A DNA stretch of 64,000 bases. It comes from Butyriboletus loyo (taxonomy: Eukaryota > Basidiomycota > Agaricomycetes > Boletales > Boletaceae). Within the stretch, counting starts at the first letter, position 1. Each line of letters starts with the position of its first letter. Made by a program: the position numbers and the translations under genes. Positions 50,824-62,847 of this stretch are shown piece by piece. The stretch spans positions 62,001 to 126,000 of the forward strand of contig JBBPSI010000045.1 of assembly GCA_038093515.1 (NCBI GenBank). Reading direction: 5' to 3'. The notes under the pieces are model-generated. The model searched no databases. It saw only the letters and a list, made by a program, of their open reading frames with translations, and had not been told where the DNA came from.

Positions 50824-52644
50824 ATGACCTTCTCGTGCAAGTCTATACACCAAAAACATAGCAGCCCTATCACCTCGATAGTGCGAACCCATTCCGTGAT
50901 TCAAAAGGAAGAGTGGCTCGAAGCCGCTCGCAGAAGCACCGAACACTTTAAAAGTCATGGCTCTCCACTTCCTCTGGTTTGGGTATGGTTTATCTCTACA
51001 TTATGTGATCTCGAACTCATGTTTGATGCCAATATCCAGGTCCTGACCGAGGGTAATGAGATCCCAGACAACGCTGTTCCTTTCGGGGAAGATCGTAGTG
51101 GATGCACCTTGTACGTTGCCCGCGCTCTTGTGGAAGGCAGTCTTCGTGAGTAATTGGTGACTGCATGATGTGGCCTGTGAACTCAAGACCATGATCTGCA
51201 GACATCGGTAAAGCGAGTCCCCAGTTCGCCGGAGCCGTAATTGGATATGCCGGTAAAGAGCACATAGTACGTATCTCGTGTCCACCAGGAACTCAAGCTA
51301 AGTCGATCACAGATCCCCAACTACGAAGTGCTTGTTTGTGCTTCACAGCTTCGTTGGGCCTTCCCTTCTGCAGGATCTGAAGGTGTTCTTGCTCAGGGCA
51401 CGGTCGTCCTTGCTCAGCAGCACGTAACAAGAACGTCTCACACATCAAAGCTCCGCAATGCCGAGGTGGACCAGCTTAACGTCACCCTTGTCGAGACCGA
51501 TATACCCCGATTCATCCCTGACGTGCTGCCAGACAGGGAGGCTAGTCTTAGAAGATTTGCGTACGTATTTGTCTAAGAGTCCATTTTCATTCTGTTGATG
51601 CACCACAGCGAGGTCAAGACTGTCATCGTCATCGACGATTCGTTGTCTGTGAGTGAATCTTTTGGCGTTTTAGACGGTCTGCTGACACTCTGCACTAGAT
51701 GCAGGAGGGTAACCTCTGGGAGCAAGCCCGGGAGGCTCTTGCTGGCATTGTGGACATCGCCAACCAATACAGATCAAAAGGCGCTGATATTCACTTCATG
51801 CATGGAGATGACTTTGCTGAAAACATGCGGGTAATTGTCTTCCCTCGCTCTGTGTGGGCGTTGATTGAAATAGTTTCCATATAGTCGAAGGCAGAGGTAA
51901 TCGCCTTGTTCAACCGAGTACCGCCCGAAGGTACGTGTCATTTATATACACACACAGCAATGTGATTCTAACGGACTCTCTAGGCCAAGACACCCCGACT
52001 GGTGCGAAGCTCGCTAGGATCATTAACCATTACCTTCCTCTTATCGAGGGCGAGAACTCTACTCACGAGCCGATCACTGTCGTGGTGATCACTGATGGCC
52101 TTCCAAGTAAGCTGCGGTTTCATGCGTGCCTGTTGGTCCTTGCTCACGATCGACAACTTACGTCCGCAGCCGACCAGGTGGAACTCGAGAGAGTCATCGT
52201 TGATGCAGCGCATCGTCTTGACCGTCATCACGTGAAGCGTGATATGTTCGGGATTCAATTCGTGCAAATCGGCACAGACCCAGCTGCTTCCGCACTGCTG
52301 CACACACTCGACGACCACCTCGTGAGCCGTTACAAGATCAGGGTACATCACCTCGTTTGATGCATATATGCGATGATCGTTGAATCCTTTGGCAGGATAT
52401 CGTTGACAGCACTCCATACGACCCTGCACATGGTGCATTTGACACCGAGTATATGCTGAAGATCCTTCTTGGGGGTCTCCACAAGGATCACGCGCACGAC
52501 CGTACTGGCCTCAACAACGGAAAATCCTCGTTACTCTCCCCTTTGGGCTCTTCCCCGCGTCCGTACGGGGGATCACCGCGCAGTCTGACCCCAAGGCTGG
52601 GACCCAATAGTCCTCGCCTTGCGATCCTGTCGCCCAAGTATTGA
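50824..52644 (+). CDS. DM9/DUF3421 repeat plus von Willebrand A domain protein
   Basis: Ten exons: 50824-50982, 51040-51145, 51202-51266, 51313-51560, 51609-51648, 51699-51830, 51885-51930, 51984-52106, 52170-52342, 52396-52644, giving 446 aa. Residues about 50-125 resemble DM9/DUF3421 repeats (LVWVLTEGNEIPDNAV, LYVARALVEGSLHIGKAS, NYEVLV), which bind sugars in some animal lectin-like proteins. Residues about 190-370 form a VWA fold with an apparently intact metal-ion-dependent adhesion site: DDSLS (DxSxS), DTPTG and VVITDGLP. The Ser/Pro-rich, basic C-tail is probably disordered. No signal peptide is seen, so it is probably intracellular. Function unknown; the domain pair suggests a binding or scaffolding role. 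Confidence 0.83.
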
Positions 52645-53879
52645 TGCGTGAAACACGGACTCGTTCTCTTTCGGTTGTACACCCTTTGTATCCAGCGTAT
52701 CTCGTGCTACTTTACACGCCTCCGTATAAATGCTTGACGTAGAAGCAAGTAAGATGCTTCGAGTCCATCAATCATTCATGGTCCCACGTATATTTCCTTT
52801 GCTCTGTTGACGTTATGCAGTATCTTGTTGCGTTGGTTGACGTGTGGGCTTGCCAGTGAAGTTGGTCTGTCACCACGCTTACAGACTTGCCTGAGCAGGC
52901 AACGCTGCGTTGCGAGTCTCTCAATGACTCCATCGAATTATCTGACGGAGAACGCGGCGTGTTCAGCACCCTACAAACGGGCCCCATGCCACTGAGTGGG
53001 TGGGAGCGATGTCAACGGCCGCATGGGCTGTAGCCGATGGGGTATCCACTATCGTCCGGTGGGGGTTTCCCTGATCTGCGGCTCATAAGTTACGTGTGGA
53101 GAGAAACTCCGACCGAGTCAGAAGCGCTGGTGCAACGTTTTTCACGACTCGGATTCTGACCTGGCACAAGTCCGAACGCCGGATGAATATTTGGATCATG
53201 ATTTCGTGATGTCGCTCCATGCGTTCTCCTGCAACGCGTCAAATGCAAAAATGCAACATGCAAACGACAGGCCTTTCTAGATCGGAATGGACGGGTGTTC
53301 GTGCATGAGTTCTTCCGCCGGACTCGGAGGACCTTGCAACGATTCTGGCGTCTGTTGTGGACGTGCACACTGGTGTGTCGCTCAGTGGCCTTGGCCACTG
53401 CGTCCGAGGCGCGATGGGTCGGTCTGCCCGGGAGGACGCCAAGATTTAGATGGATGGTACCACGTTGAATGCCTGGCAATGATCAAGGGGGCTGCCATGA
53501 TCCCGCCTTTGAACTTTCGCGGGGGTGGAGATCTAGAAACGAAGGGTGTAGTCTCTGCTTTTCCAATAGCCTCAAGGAAGGCTGAAGGCGAATTCAAGTG
53601 AGGAAAGAGGATAGAAACGGAGGCTCGTGCAGTCGATATAGTGACTAGCGCAGAGCGACTGGCGTCATGTTCATCTCGGAGGTGGATGGAATCACTGTCG
53701 CTGGTGATATTGCAGGGTCACAACTGATTGAAAAACGGTAGCGGGCAAGGAGCAAGGGCTATTGAATTATGCAAACTTGCAGTGGTATTTACTCCTAGTA
53801 TGATGTGTGAAATAATCATCCACCGAACGAAATGCCCGAATATCCAAACGATAAACCAACAGAAATAAAGACATCAGAC
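52645..53879. other. Intergenic between convergent DM9-VWA and GEN1-like genes
   Basis: 1235 bp. Open frames at 53090-53479 (minus) and 53287-53601 (plus) overlap each other and show no known domain; I do not call them genes. Confidence 0.5.
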
Positions 53880-54074
53880 CTAGTCCGAGGTGAGGTCGAT
53901 GATATCGTCGTTTCTACCCTTGCTTCGCTTGGCACGTGCAACGAGCAAAGGAGCACGGTGCACTGGGCGAGGTGCAGCGATATATTCATCGTTCTTCGAA
54001 CCCTTGAGACTCGTAGATGTGCTTCGGTCAGATACCTGACATTCGGTCGATGGTGCGCGCACGTCCACCCTTGA

Positions 54075-54110
<36 letters not shown>

Positions 54111-57100
54111 CTTGAACTTGGACACACGAACAGGATTAGGAAGCGTGACCTCTACCACTGGAACGGTGGGAACGAGATCATTCGCAGGAGGAGAGCAAGT
54201 GCGAGCGGGAGAGGGGGGCGCAGACAATATCATACCCGTGTTCGCCCATCCGTCCACGTCAATGTCTGTACACCCATCCTGATCCTCGTTCATCTCCGCC
54301 TCTCCGCCACCTCCGCTGTTATCAATACCGAGTCCTGCATTCCCTTCGTCCTCGGACCCGCTCGAGATGTAAATTGCAGAAGTGTTGCTCGGCTGGGGCT
54401 TCCATCCAACGTCATCACGCGTAGATCCAGAATCCTCTGGTTGTGGTCGACGACTATCTGACGCATCACATTCCCCCGCATCACCTGTCCATAACGTGCC
54501 ATTCTTTGCGTGGTGAGGAGCAGAATGAGACAACGTCAATGGTGTCGGAGACGACGCACGTCCACGCGTACGGGGAACGTGCCTCGGTGACGAGTGTGCC
54601 GCCGACTTACGCGGTGACTTGAGTATTCCGTCCCTTTCGTTTCTGGATACGCGTGCATCCCAATCTGGCGACGCATGACGACGTTGTTTCGTCCTTTCGT
54701 GCGGTTCAACGTCTGTTTGAGGGTTAGACTTGGTAGGACTGGTTGGGAACCCGCTTGATTGCTTTGATTTCACGAACGTGGCTGGTCCTGCTGAGGCATG
54801 GACGAGAAGTGGTCTGACAAGTGAAGGGCTTGGTGTTGGAGAACGCGGTGGAGAAGGCCCACGTGGGGTTGTGAACACATCCACGATTTCGACCACGTCG
54901 TCATCGTCATTTTCGCCATCGTGTCTGCTCCCGTTCCTCTCTCTAAGCCTCGAAGCGCGCGGAGATACGGGTGACTCGGACGCAAGTTGCAAGGGAAATG
55001 GCCGAGGTGCAGGTCGGGCAATCGTAGCTTTCGTCTGCTTGGTCCTCGACTTGGCAGAACCGTGATGAAACGTCGGTAGCTCGTCTCCTTCGCTTCCTTC
55101 CTCTTCTTCTTGGCTCTCTACAGCTGACTGTGCAAGGTGAATATGGGCCGGCTTCGATGATGACTGTGCAATTAGTGTAGGGCCAGTTGCGCCTGTACCA
55201 AGAGGAACAGAAACAGGGCGGACGGGAGGATGTGAAACCGTGGGCATCAACGTCGACGGAGTGCGCTTCGACCTTGATATGTTTCCTTTCGCTACAAGGT
55301 CGATCACACCACCCACGGCCCCGCCCGTGCTCTTCTTAAATGTCGACAACGTTTTGCCAATACCAATGCTTACGCTCTGTATCCGCGTCATCAGTTCTCG
55401 TTCCAATCAAGGCGTCAAGACTGACCATATCACCATTCCCTACATCGGTTTTACCCTTTGTCTCGTCGTACGCGGTGACAGTCACTGTCGTGCAGGACAG
55501 CGGATGTCGAACGTCGCTCACCTCAATATCTGAATCTGTATCTGAGACGTCAACGAACAAGGGTTTCTTCTTCGCTTGGGGAGCTGGTTGAGCTGGCCGA
55601 CAAGGTAAACTTGATGCATTAAGTTTGGATCCAGACGGTCGAGAGGGTGACGAGCTTGGGGATGATTCTTCCTCTTCGTATCTTGGAACGGCTGTGGCTA
55701 TTGATTTGGACTTGGGGATTGGGCTGGGAGCAGTGGTACCAGATTTGGACTTAGCACGGAGAAGGTCAAGCGGACGTGATGATTTCGGTAATGGGACAGC
55801 AACGTCCGCTGAGTCTTCTTCCTCTTCCTCCTTTTCATATACACGCTTCGAAGCTACAGGGTCCACCATAGAAACCTTGGCCGCAGAGGGCCGAGAAGTC
55901 GACGGTTTTGACCTGATCGCTTTCATAGTGGCTGGTTTCGTTGTGTTGAAGAACTCTTTCATTGTGTTGGTAGCCACTGCCTTCCCGTTCGTTGCGTTGA
56001 TATTTGCCCTCGCCTTTGCTGTCGGCTCCGTAGCGTTGCTCTCCCCCGTCTTTGTTTTTGCCTTTCCTTTGCCATTGGTGTTTTCCTCGACACCCTCCCC
56101 ATCAGAGGTACACGGACTCTCGCCAGCACTCAAGTCGATAAATTCGTACGCGTCGTCTTGTGCCTCCGACACTTGTTTTGGCTTCCTCCTCCCTCCGCCG
56201 TTGCCAATCCTCACAGCCTTAGTCCTTATTTTCGATCCTGCCGTTGTCTTGGAGGAGGAAGGCCCGGGTACAGATTCATTGCCATCATCGTCCACAACGT
56301 CTTTCACTTTCGTCCTTCTTGACGTCGAACGGACCGCTGTCCCCGTACTCTTACCCCGCCCTCCTTTCGTCCCGCGCTTCGCCTTCTTCTCCTCGCGTGC
56401 CCTCATTTTTTCTTCATATGCCTCCGCTAGCGCAGGCACCGCAGCCCGTATCATACACGCAGGCAACCACAAACGGAGCGGCGTCGTCGGGTCCTCTCGA
56501 CGTGCCTTGCGTTTCTTTGTGCCCGACTTGGACGCAGCGCCAGCGGCGGTTTCCAGGCGGTCGATGGCGTCGTCACTTCCGCTCTCGTTCGCGTCTTGGT
56601 CGAGCTCGCCACCGTCTTCATCTTCGGAGTCGGCGCCAAATAGCCCGCCGACGAGAGGAGGCCGGAGGCCTCTTACGCCGCTCTCTGTGCGCTCAACGAG
56701 TGTGGTAGGGTCAACGAGGACGCGATATTCGAGCGTGGAATCGGTGGAGGCGTGAGTGCGCTGGGAGAGAACCTCCAGGAGGAGTGGAGACGGGCTGGAA
56801 GCGGTCAAAGTTGGTGAGGATGGGGACACAGAGCGAGATGAGTTAGGAGATACGGAGGATGTGAGCGGAACAAGTGAGGAGAGCGTGAAGGACTCAGATC
56901 CAGATGGATCGCAAGTATATGTACCCGAAGCTGAGGACTTCTTTGAGGGCGAAGAAAGTGTGAGGGCGGAGAGGGTAGAAGAGATTCGTTTTGTGGGTGA
57001 TGGCGGACCAGCGGTGTCATCATCATCCCGGCGTGTACCGTCCAGCGCAGAAAGTCGACATGTATCTGTATCCATGACAGCCCTACGAACTGCTCTACAG

Positions 57101-58282
57101 ACAATGCCGGGCCAGAGCACAGTTCTGAACCTGTGCACAATGACATCTTTGACCCCCCACTCAAAATAGAGCTCGCAGAGGGAAGCGATTCTCATAGGAT
57201 CTGGGTCATTTTGCCACACGCCGGGCGGAGTCTTAGGCTTGCCCCTTCGAGACGTGTTTTCGGAAGTGAGGGGTTCCGCATAGGAGATGAGGACAGGTAG
57301 TGAGGGAAAGTTGTCTGGAAGTGACGCAGCGAGGGACGGTTTCTTTGAGGGTAAAAGGCCACTTTTGTTCGTCTTGAGTTCGCTCCTGATGTCTTGTCTC
57401 CATTGGTCAAGGAACGCATCAAGCCTGGTACCTTTAACTTCTTTGACGGCTTTCATGAGGGAGTCGCCAAAACCTGCACGGGCGAGACCGGTTGCGAATT
57501 TTTGGCCACAACCAGGCAGACCAGCGGGGATGTAGTCACCACCCGAGAGAAGGCCGATAAGGATGGTGCCTGGACGAGAGAGGGCGACAGAAGGATCGGA
57601 GAGGATGGCATCCGCTGTGTACGTGACGACGTGGTTTCCGTCGTCTTTTCCTTGTGCGTTTTTCACAGGGTGAGCGCGGTTACCCGAGAGCGTATTACTC
57701 GGGCTGCGAGAAGATCAGACAAGGCACGGAGAGAGAACGTGAGAACGGACTTCCGAATGACCATGGTAGCACCAAAGAGAAAGTTATCCACGTCGTCGCT
57801 GAGGACTGCGTCGATAACGCCAACTCTATTGAGATAGGCAAGTTCGGCTTCGGCCTCGCCTGGAGCGACCGACCATTCGAAACCAAATGCGTCGATGATG
57901 TTCTTCATACCCTGGGTCAGCCAGTGTACATTTCCGCCGACGCGCTTTCCGCGTTTGACAGCAGGTCTGTTTGGACCATCGAAGACGAAGAGTGGGAGCA
58001 AGGGCGATTGGAGCAGACGACAGCAACGAAAGAAGAGCGTGCGAAGTTCTGGGTTCTCGCCCTCCTTACCATAGGCCGCATGGAAGAACCAGATGGATGC
58101 ATCAATGCCGATGCGGAAACCACGCTGATGGGACGGGTTGGCGTTAAAGCCATCCTCAACAGCGAGCTCGGTGAGCGAACGAACTTGCCCAGCGGGGCGT
58201 AGAACCTGCAAAATCGACGTTGGTCAGTGAGCGTAAGTTGTAAGTGATTTTTCGTCACCTCCCACAAGCCAGCGACACCCAT
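53880..58282 (-). CDS. GEN1: GEN1/Yen1-like XPG-family Holliday junction resolvase
   Basis: Structure-specific nuclease that resolves recombination intermediates. Four exons on the minus strand: 58259-58282, 57751-58205, 55426-57703, 53880-55376, giving 1417 aa. The XPG N-domain begins at MGVAGLWEVLRPAG and carries GIDASIWFFHA and LFVFDGPNRPAVKRG. The XPG I-domain has the acidic catalytic motif APGEAEAELAYL and DAVLSDDVDNFLFG (about residues 115-160). The helix-hairpin-helix region is LSGGDYIPAGLPGCG. A chromodomain-like segment follows near residues 490-580, ending TPLRLWLPACMI. The remaining 800 residues are disordered, acidic and Ser/Lys-rich. The extreme C-terminus DDIIDLTSD is a canonical SUMO-interacting motif, and EFIDLSAGE is a second candidate. 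Joining the last two exons by a 49-nt intron (GTCAGT..CAG) makes one gene of two long frames. Confidence 0.87.
54073..54110. repeat. GCAGGA hexamer repeat encoding an Ala-Pro run
   Basis: About six near-perfect hexamer copies within the last exon of the GEN1-like gene, encoding alternating Pro-Ala in the disordered tail. Likely length-variable. Confidence 0.75.
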
Positions 58283-61200
58283 TCAAAAATTTGCTCACAA
58301 CACACCTTGTTTCGCGTCTATGATTCGCACGTGACTTTATTACAAGAGTCACATGATTGTCACGTGATTGATCGCAGATACCACTGTCAATGCTTTGACT
58401 CGGTCTTGCTCAACGGAAGCTCTTCAACTTAGATCTCCCTGAGCTTCCCAACATCAAACGAGCCCGAATTCCCTCCTCCTCCTATCGAAACGCAGCTACC
58501 GACCGACATCTATCTCGGGCTTCGAATATACAAGCATTCAGTCTGCTCGTGGCCATTTTTTCCGTGTCGCCTCCGAATATAATCACTCTGTCCCTGAAGA
58601 GGATCGGCTGCCCGCTCTCATTCCTGGTGACCTTCGGCCCCTTGACTACGTATACGTCGCCGTTGACCTTCCGCTGCACCGGAACCGCGCGCGGATTGGG
58701 TGCAACTGCTGACGAAGATAGGGGTTTTCACGCCGGCTGGAAAATCAACAACGGCGACGATAAATCCCATAGAATCTTCTTTATCGCTCCGGATGCGCTG
58801 CACACACCCTCAACGAACACCCGTGTTTCCTCCATATTAATTTTCAAGGGAGCTTTGTTTCGCGGGCTGCGATCCCCCGGGTTGTGTACGTTTTAGTTCA
58901 TCATAAAGCGGTTCAATGGTTTCACGATCACCCGCACGTCCTTGACTGGAAGACTCACCGTGCCTCCCTGTGTCGTTCTGTACAGCCGGTTTGGCCCGAT
59001 GAAATTGCAATTGCTGTCGGGAGTACCAGCACGCCCGACAAACCATTGATCACTACATTCGCCATCGCTACGGCGACGTCATTGAGTCTGTTTCAACCAA
59101 CTTGTTCAGGCGTCTGCCTTTCTGCGAGACTCCTTTGATGCCTTTGATCCTGATCACGACTTCTTTGCTCGCCGTCACGGACCTATCGAACCGTACTTGC
59201 TTTACACCCGTACGTCTCTCATTAACATCCCATCTCTGACTTCCATATTTTCTTATTCACTCGCTCGTCTCTCGACCACTCGTCCATTTTTCGCGCTGTC
59301 CACAGGACCACTTTTGTGTGGGGCCACGAACTCGTGCATGACACGTTGTTGTCACCTCGATCGTGAGGCCATTAGCACCCTTCATCGCCGCTTTGGTTGT
59401 CACGACAAGTCGCATGAACTGCTCTCCGACGCCTCATCCGCGTCCCTCCCCGCCTCACCGAGGGCATCCGGCATATTTCTACAGGCCGCGCCACCAACCC
59501 CAACTCCTCCTTTTCTCCTCCGTCCCCCAGGCCAGCTCCAAGTGAACTCTCCACTACCCTTCCACAGTCAACTCACTCTCTACCCGGGTAGAGGGGAAAG
59601 GTTGTGTCAGAGTCACATCTGGTTGCTCAGCCTCCCCAAGTCACTGCCGCGGCGCAGTAGGAATGGAACTAAAGGCAGTAGTACATCTCTGATGCCGCCT
59701 TGCGTGAGCCTCGACCCTTGCAAATGATATCTGGGCCTCGTGACATGCCCTCGACACGGTATCGACTGCCTATCCAAGTTCCCCAAGTTCGCAAAATTAT
59801 ACAGTTATACATGGATGATCCGAGGATAGATTCACAAAGTACAAAACAACTACCCCGCTGCCCGCGCATCCTATGCAGCAGGAATCAAAGCAAGTCCCAA
59901 GCCAAGTTACTCTTTGGGTTTTACCGGGTAAGTTCTAAGAGCTGCCCAGAAAGAGCATCAAAGCACGAGCCATCCTACCTAGTGAATCCTGTCGACGAGA
60001 TCCTACAGGCTTAGTCCGTTGTTGTCGGAGAACGATCACGGCGCTTTCGCGCGGTCTTCAAGAATGTCCAATTTCGGGTATCTTCTGGTCGATGGCCATC
60101 TGGGCTGAACCGCGTCCGACGCGCAGGACCTGGCTGGTGGATGTGCCAACATGTACGATTGTGAGATTGTTTTGGGCAGCGCAAGGTGGAGAAGGCAAGG
60201 TGATGGTTCCCGCGATCAGGGGCGACGGGACAAGACAGGGATCAGGGTGATGATTGGGCTTGGTGGCTTAAATTCAAGTGACAGCATGGAGCGGCAGTGA
60301 GTATTTCTACATGGTTTGTGGTATGATGGCTCATAATGTGTCAGCTTTTCCTTTGGCAGCAGATTGCGGAGATTGTCAAACGACGTAATGATATACCACA
60401 CGCCGGTGGCAAAGTATGATAGGAATGTGACCAATAGTACCAAGGAAATATTGAAATAATACTCTTACACACTCCCTTGCCGACCCAGACTTTACATGAT
60501 GTCGTAGGCGAAGACTTTTCAGGGGACAGAAAGATCTCTCTTTTTACGAACCACGAACGGTCACCGACATTAATGGTGCCATTGACTTGGACTTCCTCTC
60601 TCAAGCTGCGGGTATCCTCTAACACCCTGAAAAGTGTGTTTGACCATACATTTCTCTCGCCCTGCAATGCATTTATCCATCTCGTATGTACGTGTATCTA
60701 TTATAATAATGCCGATCGCATCACCCAAACCCGTTTGAGCTCTGCGGCATACAGGGTCTGCGGTTTCCGCCCGAAGTTCTGCCAAGTCTGTGGTCGTCAT
60801 TGTGGTAGATATCACAGCTGGCGTGCGTTCAGATACATCCCGACCGCGAGAAGAGCTGCATATAGGTCGATTATTGGTCCACAAGGTCGAGGATGATTGA
60901 AGTTTAGCATTTTGCGTCGGCAATCTCAACCGTGGTGTCCGCATGGCCGCAGAAAACGGTCGTTGAGAGCTCGGAGTCGGGCAGTCCCATGCTCCCAGAA
61001 ATGTAATTCAAAGTTGCGTGGTGTCGAGACCTCTATCCTTTGGTCGATGTGTGAATATCCCTGGCCGGACCAAGGGATTCGCTAGTTTGAGGCGCTTTCC
61101 CTGACCCAGTGGCCCGAGGCGGAGTTGTCATACTATGATTTGTATCGAGCAATCGTGGTCGACGTAGGGACGCTGATTGTTGTTCATCTGTGGGTTGAGG

Positions 61201-61469
61201 TGATCTAACTCGAGAGCTGTCCTTTCCATGGTATGCATATAGCCTAGAGAGTGAATGAGAGAGTTGCGCAAGAGAACGACGAGAGCATCGTCTGCCGCAA
61301 ACCGACTGCAACCAGCCTCCAGGTTTGTCAACCGCATCTGCGAATTCTTGCCTAGGTCATCGGCTCTGACTTTCTCCCCAAGTTGTAGGATAAATTCCAG
61401 ACGTACCACATCTTGACTTTTTGTAGCAAGCCTATTCACCAAACTATAAAGCAGTACTACGGTTACGGG
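58283..61469. other. Unresolved region with possible gene pieces
   Basis: About 3.2 kb without a gene I can assemble. Plus-strand pieces with coherent-looking sequence: about 58540-58699 (reads FFRVASEYNHSVPEEDRL), 58845-59070 (VHHKAVQWFHDHPHVLDW) and 59105-59210 (FDPDHDFFARRHGPIEPYLL). Minus-strand pieces: about 60570-60860 and 60215-60440 (the latter with a hydrophobic stretch LVLLVTFLSYFATGVWYII), followed by about 60060-60240. No set of GT..AG junctions joined them into one open frame, so they may be a divergent multi-exon gene that I could not solve or decayed genes. Confidence 0.3.
61128..61469 (-). other. Open frame just downstream of and in frame with DIM1
   Basis: Directly after the DIM1 stop codon the same frame stays open for about 340 nt. 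From 61442 it reads MVNRLATKSQDVVRLEFILQ and continues helical and charged to 61128. DIM1 ends with the conserved tail before this stop, so this is not part of DIM1. It could be a short separate gene or chance. Confidence 0.25.
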
Positions 61470-62799
<1,330 letters not shown>

Positions 62800-62847
62800 T
62801 TAGGCTTATCCCAGACTCCCCGCCAACGTCGACGTGGGCCAGTGACC

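Noticed and set aside
53090..53601. Overlapping frames of 129 (minus) and 104 (plus) codons downstream of the GEN1-like gene
   Set aside because: They overlap each other, have biased composition and no recognisable domain.
55625..56755. 376-codon plus-strand frame inside the GEN1-like gene
   Set aside because: It is the antisense shadow of a low-complexity, Ser/Lys/Glu-rich coding region, which tends to stay open on the other strand. No motif is present.
53880..57666. Two separate genes in the long frames 53880-55406 and 55336-57666
   Set aside because: A 49-nt intron with GTCAGT donor and CAG acceptor (55377-55425) joins them in phase 0 as one GEN1-like protein. The second frame alone has no convincing start.
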